A DNA stretch of 64,000 nucleotides from CAWDMW01 sp963803575 (GTDB lineage Bacteria; Pseudomonadota; Alphaproteobacteria; Rickettsiales; UBA998): the NCBI GenBank assembly GCA_963803575.1, contig CAWDMW010000002.1, forward strand, positions 1,550,001 through 1,614,000. Direction: 5' to 3'. The translations under genes and the position numbers were made by a program. The notes under the pieces are model-generated. The model ran no database searches. It was not told the DNA's origin and was given only the letters and a program-made list of their open reading frames with translations. Below, piece by piece: positions 52,627-60,500 of the stretch (the stretch's first letter is position 1; each line of letters opens with the position of its first letter).

Positions 52627-54458
52627 GCGGCTAAACACTCTGTCATATAATTGTCATTGGAACCCAGCACGCCATGGAGAATGGCATCCAGATGCAGGTT
52701 GTCGGGCATCGCTTCTGCGTCGCGTGTGGGTATCAGAAGGCCGCCACCAATGACGTCATCGCTGCCGGAGCCACCACCATTATTGCTATTGCCGCCATCA
52801 TCACCGGCGTTGGAGCCATCCGCGCCAGAGCTGTTCAGATTCGGTGCCGGATTGCCATTCGCATCAATGCTCGCATAAAGGAAATCCCAGATGTTGCGCA
52901 GTGCTTCTATGGCTGTAGTCGGCTTGGTTTCATACAGTTCGATATGCCCGTCACCATCACCGAGGAAAGGCCGCGTATAGTTCTCGATAAAGGCAACTGA
53001 CTCCAGATCCCACAGCCACTTCGCTACCAGTGTTGCGCCATTCTCCTGATTAATATCTCCATTCCACACCTGATACCCATGTCCGGTACGAAGATTCATC
53101 GCTACCGGATCATCAAAGAACTGGTTCTTAATCGCGCCCGTAAGCGCAAGGTTGTTCACATACACGTAATCGTCACGGCTAATGTCCTTCACTGCTGCCC
53201 AGCCAAACACACCAAAATGGTCTTCGCCCTCGCCGCCAATAAGTTGGGTCAGACTGTCATACCCTTCGCTGGTATTCTTACCATAACTAGCAATGGCATC
53301 TGTATCATCCCTACCACTTACAATAGGTGCCGGCCCTTCATAATTGCCCTGTGCCGCCGCAAGGCTTTCACGTGCTTGCGTCCCAATAATAATATCCGGA
53401 AATATATCGGTTGGACGATTAATGTCAGACAGATTAACGGTCGTGCGTTGGCCATCTGACACAATAATAAACGGACCAAGTGCGGCATCATCAGCCGTGC
53501 CTTTAAAGAACTGCCCCTGATCGTCCACCAGTGCCAGCGTATAGCGATCTGGTTGATAGCTCATGCCGTTTGCATCCCCCCAGATGAGGGTATTCCCGTA
53601 ATAGACTGCCGTAACATCCTTGATAACGGTTTCGCCATCTATTTCAAGCGGAATCATGAGGAACTGATTCAGTGCATCCCCAGTCGTTACTTCGGTCGCG
53701 GAGGCCAGATACTGGTTGCCCTGTGCATCTGTGCCAAAATATTTGGCGTTATCTGCGGTACCTTTAAGAGTCCCAAGACTAACCCCCAATGCCTCTGCCA
53801 TACGTGTAGCAATGGACTGAGATGTCACGTAATATTCATTGGCTCCGAGTAGGTCGGTATGGGCTTCTATGGTTTTATCATTAACATTAATGCCATTTTC
53901 CGTGGCCTGATACACCAGATCATGCACAGCACTGAGTGTGTTGTCAGGAATGCCATTGCGGTATACACCGCCAAATAGCACATCACCATTTCCATCTAAC
54001 AACTGCAACTCATCTTTACCGTCCAGCGTCAGCAACACATCATCCGTGATCGGGTCAATGAATTTGGAGTAGGTGTAGCCGGTTACACCGGCAATAACAG
54101 CACCAAAGCCTATAGCAGCTACAGAACCAATGGCAAACGGGGAGAGCGCCACTATAGTTGCTGTTATTGCAGTTGAGGCAACTGCTTCTGTTAACAAATC
54201 AATTTCATAAACTCCATCACCAATTTGTATACGGTTAGGGTCATTTGTTTCTTGTATAAGCAAATTAACTACATCTGTCTTTAAGCCAACTTCTGCCGCA
54301 ACTATAGAGCCAATGGTAAATTGCATTGCTTTACTCGCAATATTCTTGGTCGCGATATCTACAGCAATTTGGGAGAGAGCACCGCCTAATGCATCAAGCC
54401 ATTCTGTATCACTAGTGGCATTTGGTTTAGTGTTATCATAATATAATGTGGTGGTCAT
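52623..54458 (-). CDS. Short RTX paralogue C (611 aa)
   Basis: ATG preceded by AAAGGAG and overlapping the m2 stop (ATGA). Residues 1-390 are unique, with a hydrophobic Ala/Gly/Ile-rich stretch (about 90-135, STAITATIVALSPFAIGSVA, then AIGFGAVIAGVTG). Residues 395-600 are module R, almost identical to protein D. It ends 11 residues after HGVLGS with NDNYMTECLAA, where protein D continues into its calcium-binding repeats. It therefore lacks most RTX repeats and the type I signal, and would not be exported by itself. It reads as an orphan N-terminal cassette that could be swapped into D. Confidence 0.85.
   Translation of the reverse strand: MTTTLYYDNTKPNATSDTEWLDALGGALSQIAVDIATKNIASKAMQFTIGSIVAAEVGLKTDVVNLLIQETNDPNRIQIGDGVYEIDLLTEAVASTAITATIVALSPFAIGSVAAIGFGAVIAGVTGYTYSKFIDPITDDVLLTLDGKDELQLLDGNGDVLFGGVYRNGIPDNTLSAVHDLVYQATENGINVNDKTIEAHTDLLGANEYYVTSQSIATRMAEALGVSLGTLKGTADNAKYFGTDAQGNQYLASATEVTTGDALNQFLMIPLEIDGETVIKDVTAVYYGNTLIWGDANGMSYQPDRYTLALVDDQGQFFKGTADDAALGPFIIVSDGQRTTVNLSDINRPTDIFPDIIIGTQARESLAAAQGNYEGPAPIVSGRDDTDAIASYGKNTSEGYDSLTQLIGGEGEDHFGVFGWAAVKDISRDDYVYVNNLALTGAIKNQFFDDPVAMNLRTGHGYQVWNGDINQENGATLVAKWLWDLESVAFIENYTRPFLGDGDGHIELYETKPTTAIEALRNIWDFLYASIDANGNPAPNLNSSGADGSNAGDDGGNSNNGGGSGSDDVIGGGLLIPTRDAEAMPDNLHLDAILHGVLGSNDNYMTECLAA
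52667..53125 (-). repeat. Shared RTX middle module R, copy in protein C
   Basis: Near-identical to 55163-55621 with only a few substitutions, and slightly more diverged from 50337-50795. Confidence 0.85.
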
Positions 54459-55066
54459 AATATTTCTCCTTTAAGGTGTGCAGTTGTCAAAGAATATGCT
54501 TGAATTAGTTTTGGTTCTGCTGGCATTGATTTATATTTGAAGAGATTATTACTCTTGTCTACTAAATCAAAAATTCTTATTGTTGTTTTTGGTTCATAGG
54601 TTTTAATTTTTCTATTCGAACTGATGTTTCCCGACATCATTAATCTCTTACTAGAAGAAGATTCACTCTTTTTATCTAAATATACAGTAACAGTATGCCG
54701 ACCAAAGAAACTAGAAGCCGAGCTTTCTACAGTAGCGTTTTTAACTGTTCCGTGTATATATGCAGCCATATTATATCTGAATGTTTCGAGTATTCCTATA
54801 TAAATAAAGGATATTAATAAAAGCATTTGACCAATTCCAAGCAAATAATATTGTTCAACTAAAAACCAAAAAACACTTAGTAAAAACGAAATAATAAATA
54901 ATTTCTTTATAAAGCGATTAATGTTAATAACTGCTTGAATATTAAGCGTTCCTTCTTTCTCATATTTAGCAACAAGCTCTTTCATTTCTTTTGGCCAGAA
55001 AAGGGAATAAGGCAAATGGGAGTACCATTTCATCTTCAAAGATTTATTTGTTAATAAGCGTTCCAT
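54455..55066 (-). CDS. Small membrane protein m2, partner of RTX paralogue C
   Basis: 203 aa with AAGGA before the ATG, about 20 nt after the predicted start point. Two close membrane helices (about 52-72 and 74-94: FIISFLLSVFWFLVEQYYLL, then GQMLLLISFIYIGI) precede a soluble beta-rich domain (IHGTVKNATVESSASSFFGR, then HTVTVYLDKKSE). It overlaps the RTX C start by 4 bp. The architecture equals m3 but the sequences are different, matching the different N-termini of C and D. That co-variation is what a toxin-immunity pair would show. Confidence 0.72.
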   Translation of the reverse strand: MERLLTNKSLKMKWYSHLPYSLFWPKEMKELVAKYEKEGTLNIQAVININRFIKKLFIISFLLSVFWFLVEQYYLLGIGQMLLLISFIYIGILETFRYNMAAYIHGTVKNATVESSASSFFGRHTVTVYLDKKSESSSSKRLMMSGNISSNRKIKTYEPKTTIRIFDLVDKSNNLFKYKSMPAEPKLIQAYSLTTAHLKGEIL

Positions 55067-55093
55067 CGTTTATCCTTCTTTAACCATGTTGTG

Positions 55094-55122
55094 AGTGTAA
55101 AGAAAGCGTAAATGACTGTCAA
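55094..55122 (-). promoter_or_regulatory. Cassette promoter before m2
   Basis: TTGACA (55122-55117) and TACACT (55099-55094), spacing 17. The stop codon of the RTX B remnant lies in the -35 box. Similarity to the m3 promoter region ends just after the -10 box. Confidence 0.8.
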
Positions 55123-55847
55123 GCGGCTAAATACTTTGTCATAGAAGTGTCATTCGAGGCCAGCACGCCATGGAGAATAGCATCCAGATGCAGGTTGTCG
55201 GGCATCGCTTCTGCGTCGCGTGTGGGTATCAGAAGGCCGCCACCAATGACGTCATCGCTGCCGGAGCCACCACCATTATTGCTATTGCCGCCATCATCAC
55301 CGGCGTTGGAGCCATCCGCGCCAGAGCTGTTCAGATTCGGTGCCGGATTGCCATTTGCATCAATGCTCGCATAAAGGAAATCCCAGATGTTGCGCAGTGC
55401 TTCTATGGCTGTAGTCGGCTTGGTTTCATACAGTTCGATATGCCCGTCACCATCACCGAGGAAAGGCCGCGTATAGTTCTCGATAAAGGCAACTGACTCC
55501 AGATCCCACAGCCACTTCGCTACCAGTGTTGCGCCATTCTCCTGATTAATATCTCCATTCCACACCTGATACCCATGTCCGGTACGAAGATTCATCGCTA
55601 CCGGATCATCAAAGAACGCATTTCTAAATGCACCTGTCAGTGCAATATTATTCACATACACGTAATCTTCAGGAGTGGTATCCTTTGGCTTGCTCCATCC
55701 ATACACACCAAAATGGTCTTCACCCTCGCCGCCAATAAGTTGACTCAGACTATCATAGCCTTCACTGGTATTCTTACCATAACTAGCAATCGCGTCGACG
55801 CCAGCACCACCAACTATAGTATTTTTCCCAAGCCTCCCGCTAAAGAC
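55119..55847 (-). pseudogene. RTX paralogue B, N-terminus removed at the IS
   Basis: The frame is open from the IS left end (55847) to TGA 55119-55121, about 242 codons. It begins without a start as SGRLGKNTIVGGAGVDAIAS, continues with YGKNTSEGYDSLSQLIGGEG and then module R, and ends NDTSMTKYLAA. Its end matches protein C, not D. The unique N-terminus and its membrane partner are gone, replaced by the IS and then protein A. A GTG at 55706 could start a 195-aa fragment, but no ribosome binding site is evident. Confidence 0.8.
55163..55621 (-). repeat. Shared RTX middle module R, copy in remnant B
   Basis: Third copy of the module, offset 2,496 bp from the copy in C. Confidence 0.85.
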
Positions 55848-55897
55848 TGAACTGCCCTGGGTTTACCGGGGAGTAAAACTCTCTACAAAGGAACCCT

Positions 55898-56233
55898 ATG
55901 ATGAAGCAGAAACATATAGTAAAATACCCGCCTGAATTCCGTGAACGCGGTGTCAGGTTATATAAGGAACACCGACCTGATTACCCGAGTGACAATGCGG
56001 CTTACAAGGCGTTATCAGAGAAGCTTGGTTGCAGCGCTGATACGCTACGCAGTTGGGTGAAGCAAGCAGCGATTGACGCAGGCGAATCTGGCGGGATGAC
56101 AAGCGATGATCGTGCACGCATGAAAGCGTTGGAGCGTGAGGTTCGTGAATTGCGCCAAGCCAATGAGATATTACGCAAGGCCAGTGCGTATTTTGCTCAG
56201 GCGGAGCTCGACCGCCCACATCGCAAATGGTAG
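55898..56233 (+). CDS. IS3-family OrfA
   Basis: 111 aa, DNA-binding component of the transposase. MKQKHIVKYPPEFRERGVRL opens the protein, a helix-turn-helix follows (28-55), and a coiled coil (LEREVRELRQANEILRKASA) precedes AELDRPHRKW. Ribosome binding site AAAGGA. Intact, but useless for transposition without OrfB; alone OrfA usually inhibits. Confidence 0.9.
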   Translation: MMKQKHIVKYPPEFRERGVRLYKEHRPDYPSDNAAYKALSEKLGCSADTLRSWVKQAAIDAGESGGMTSDDRARMKALEREVRELRQANEILRKASAYFAQAELDRPHRKW

Positions 56234-57132
56234 CCTTCATTGATGTGCATAAGGAATGTTATGGGGTCGAGTCGATATGCAGACACCTGCTTATGCCCCA
56301 TCCACTTATTATGCACATTGCCAGCAGCAGCGTGACCCTGCTTCTCGCTGCGCACGTGCAAAGCGTGATACTCTTCTTTGTAAGGAAATCACACGCATCT
56401 GGCAGGAAAATCATGGTTTATATGGGTATCGCAAGCTGTGGCATGCATTGAGACGTGAAGGTTGGGATGTCGCTCGCTGCACGGTAGAGCGATTGATGCG
56501 AACACTGGGCGCTTACAGGGCGTTGTTCGTGGCAGGAAAATCATCACAATCCTGCCGGATATGATGCAGCCATGCCCACGGGATAAGGTAAACCGCAAGT
56601 TTGTGGCAACACGACCAAACCAGCTATGGGTATCAGACTTCACCTATGTCTCAACATGGCAGGGCATGGTCTATGTGGCGTTCATCATTGATGTGTTTGC
56701 CCGCAGGATAGTAGGATGGCGTGTGTCTCTACCTCAATGACAACCGCGTTCGTGCTGGATGCACTGAATCAAGCCATTGCAACCCGCTTGCCCGATGATA
56801 CACTCATTCATCATTCTGACCGTGGTAGTCAGTATCTCTCTATCACTTACACTGAACGGCTGGTTGAAGCAGGCATTGAAGCCTCTGTTGGCAGTGTCGG
56901 TGACAGCTATGACAACGCCATGGCAGAATCTATCATCGGACTGTTCAAAACAGAGGTCATTAAGCACAAAGCACCATGGAAAACGGCACAGTCTATCGAA
57001 TGGGAAACGCTAAAATGGGTGCATTGGTACAACCAAAAACGCATCATGCAACCACTCGGATATATCACTCCTAACGAAAAAGAGGAATCGTACTATGAAA
57101 ACTTAGACCAATCAGTTATAAAGGCAGCGTAA
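56227..57132 (+). pseudogene. IS3-family OrfB transposase with three frameshifts
   Basis: MVAFIDVHKECYGVESICRH (frame 1) shifts near 56296 to APSTYYAHCQQQRDP...TVERLMRTLG. It shifts again near 56512 to LQGVVRGRKIITILPD...WVSDFTYVSTWQG (first Asp of DDE). After VGWRVS, a CT duplication near 56731 moves the frame to STSMTTAFVLDALNQAIATR with HHSDRG (second Asp) and NAMAESIIGL (Glu). The last shift is also present in the truncated copy at 41.4 kb. Confidence 0.88.
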
Positions 57133-57521
57133 CTTTCTAACAAAAACCTCTCCGGTATACTCGGGGCAGTTCAGTTTGTACCGCCCCGGTTTTACCGGAG
57201 AGTAACATACTTTGCCGCGTTGTTGTTTACCTAAAAGATCATATCTGAGTCACCAAAGGAAATGTCGCCATTGAATCCAAATACCAAGTCACCATAGGTG
57301 AGTTCGGTATAGCTGCTATTGCTATAGACGGAAAAGTCAGAGAAGCTATTTAGTCCAGCAATGTTTGAAACATCAATCTTATCCTGTCCCTGGGTGAAGT
57401 CACCAATATAATCCACGCCTGTAGCAACCGATGAATCAATAGCAGAGAAGAAACGGAACACATCATTATCTCCCCCGCCTTCCAGATAATCTGCACCCGC
57501 ACCACTGGTGATCGTGTCATC
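56512..57521. repeat. 1.0-kb direct repeat, copy 2
   Basis: Counterpart of 41174-42183. The hairpin arms here are 57148-57167 and 57183-57202. Confidence 0.8.
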
Positions 57522-60500
57522 GCCACTATGGCCGTACAAACCATCATTGCCATCGTTGCCTTCAATACGGTTGCTTGCGGTACTACCTTGCAACGTATCA
57601 TTGTGAGTAGACCCCATGATGTTCTCAATATCCCAGTAGCTATCGCCTGCCGCTTCACCACTGTTAGAACCTGCATCATCCAGTGCCGCTGATACACTAT
57701 TACTAGCATCCGCGTAAGACACCCAGTCGCTACCACCGCCACCATTATGATGATCAGCACCGATACCACCGCTTAGCGTATCATCACCACTATAGCCGCC
57801 CAGCCAGTCGTCACCATTACCACCAGTGATCGAATTGCTCCATGTAGAACCACCCAATGTATCGTTGCCATTACCACCCAGCAGATTCTCAACATCCCAG
57901 TAACTGTCACCCACTGCTTCACCGGTATTAGCACTAGCATTATCCATGAACACCTGCACGGCAGAATCAGCATCCGCGTAAGACACCCAGTCACTACCGC
58001 CACCGCCATTATGATGGTCAGCACCTAAACCGCCGCTTAGTGTGTCATTGCCACTATAGCCACCTAGCCAGTCATCGCCTTTACCACCTGTAATAGAATT
58101 ATTCCACGTGGAACCGCCGAGAGTATCGTTACCGTTACTACCAAGCAGATTCTCAACATCCCAGTAAGAATCACCCACTGCTTCACCCGTATTGGCACTG
58201 GCATTATCCATGAACACCTGCACCGCAGAATCAGCGTTCGAGTAGGACACCCAGTCATTGCCGCCACCGCCATTATGATGGTCAGCGCCCAAACCACCGC
58301 TTAGTGTGTCGTCACCATCGTAGCCGCCCAGCCAGTCATCACCGTTACCGCCGACAATGGAGTTGTTCCACGTGGAACCGCCGAGAGTATCGTTACCGTT
58401 ACTACCCAGCAGGTTCTCAACATCCCAGTAGGAATCACCCACTGCTTCTCCGGTATTGGCACTGGCGTTATCCATGAACACCTGCACGGCAGAATCAGCG
58501 TTCGAGTAGGACACCCAGTCATTACCGCCACCGCCATTATGATGGTCAGCGCCCAAACCACCGCTTAGTGTGTCGTCACCATCGTAGCCGCCCAGCCAGT
58601 CATCGCCAGAACCACCAGTGATGGAATCATCGCCACCATACCCATGAATCGTGTCGTTAGCTGCGCTACCAGACAATACATCTGCACTATCGGTGCCACG
58701 TATCTCTTGGGGTATGCCATAGTTTGAGGTTGTACTTGTATTATTGAATGATGCAACACCGAAGAAGTCATCTGGATTTAGATAATCAGTGCCTGAACGC
58801 TCTAAAATGAGCAACTGACCGTTGCCTAGGGATATTTCTATATCTGTTCCAACAACTTGATATTCCAGAACCAACGCATTACCAAACGCAGTAAGGTCTA
58901 TTTTATCCTGATGATATGGCGCATAATAATCTTTAATCAAGGTTTTGATATATGCGTGGGGCTCAATAAAGAAAATATCACTTCCAGTTCCGCCTATAAG
59001 CGTATCATGACCACTGCCTGCATATAGGTGATCATCATCAGCGTATCCTAGGAGAAGGTCGTTTCCTTCATCACCAAATAATGTATCACTACCTTCATCA
59101 AATCCGTATAGACCCGTAATTTCTTTGACACCTAACAAGGTATCGTCACCTTCGCCACCGTATAACAGATTATTACCAATGTTCCCGTCTATATAGTCGT
59201 TTCCTTTGCCACCATATGCTGTGTCATTACCCAAACCCAGTGTTAAACGGTCATGTCCATTTTCTCCATATGTGATACCATCACCATCGCGTTTGGTGAT
59301 AATGTCATTCCCATCACCTCCAAATATTGTATCATTCCCATCACCTCCATAAATAATGTCATGGCCGTTGCCCCCATCTATGACTTCACTTAGTACATTT
59401 CCACTTATAGTATCGTTACCGTCATAGCCACTGAGGTTACTTCCTTGCTGACGGATAAAAGAGATAATAACGTCATCTTCGTTGGTCTGTGTATCATCAA
59501 AATGATGAGCCATTAATGCTTCTGCACTGATGATAAAAGCACCGTCATCGAAAGAAAACTGGCTAATTGTAAACGCGCCACTGAAAAAATTATCTATATA
59601 GACTGAACCAGCTTTTCCTTCAAATGAAAGTACTAAATCCGCTTTATCTGTATCAAAAGAATCATATTCATTCACACGCTTTATCTGAAGTTTATCAAAG
59701 GATAGACCTGCACAAAAATAGACCGTATCGGTACCACTGTTCTTAAGGGTATCCCGAATAAAGTCGTTCCCATCACCTTCATTGTAAATATAGGTGTCAT
59801 TTCCATTATAGCCTCTTAGCAATTCATTGGCTGCTGTGCTATCTAATATATCATCAGTTGTGTGCGTACCTTTGATTTCAATATCATAGTCACTCACTCG
59901 TTGCCCAGGAACCAGATAATCTAATGTAGGCGGTACCCATGGGGACTTATCTTGCAGCATATCAGATAGGCTGATTTCCGTCACATTGCCACTAGCAAAA
60001 TGCAACGTTAAATCTTCTGTCTTGATGCTGGAATCATCCATATCCAGATATAACGTATCATCATCATTCACAATGATCATAACATTACTATTCAATGCAT
60101 CTTCTGTACGATGTATACTAACAGTATTGTAGTCTATCCCATGACCAAAATGCAGAGCAAACTTATCACTTACCTGTACTTGATCAAAACCATCACCTAA
60201 TGCATAGTGTAAGTTAAATGATGTTGAATCGTCATAAGTATCAAACACGAAATAATCATTTCCTTTACCTGCATGAACCGTTGGTGTGTAACTATTAATT
60301 TCCACAATATCATTACCATCAGACAGAGTGTTCTGTAGTGCTAAAGTAACAATGTTTGCATAAGACAATGTAGTATCATCGAACTGAAACGACTCAATCC
60401 GAGTGTCGACCCTAACCGCACCCGTATAACCTGGCTTACTATAATTGATGTAAAAGTTTTCAACATAGATACTGTTATCGTTATCAATTTCTAGAGCTAA

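Larger units (their letters stand above)
55848..57173 (+). mobile_element. IS3-family insertion sequence, complete but inactivated
   Basis: 1326 bp bounded by inverted repeats beginning TGAACTGCCC (left, 55848; right, ending 57173), matching over about 26 bp with few mismatches. orfA (55898-56233, 111 aa) is intact: a helix-turn-helix (YKALSEKLGCSADTLRSWVK) and a leucine-zipper-like coil. orfB (56227-57132) carries the DDE integrase core but is broken by three frameshifts, so no transposase can be made. The bases next to the two ends (GAC and GTT) are not a direct repeat, so no target duplication remains and the flanks have been rearranged. Confidence 0.88.

Noticed and set aside
52573..52638. 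Longer start for m3 at 52638
   Set aside because: That ATG lies inside the end of RTX C and upstream of the -10 box; the ATG at 52572 fits the promoter and the parallel m2 layout.
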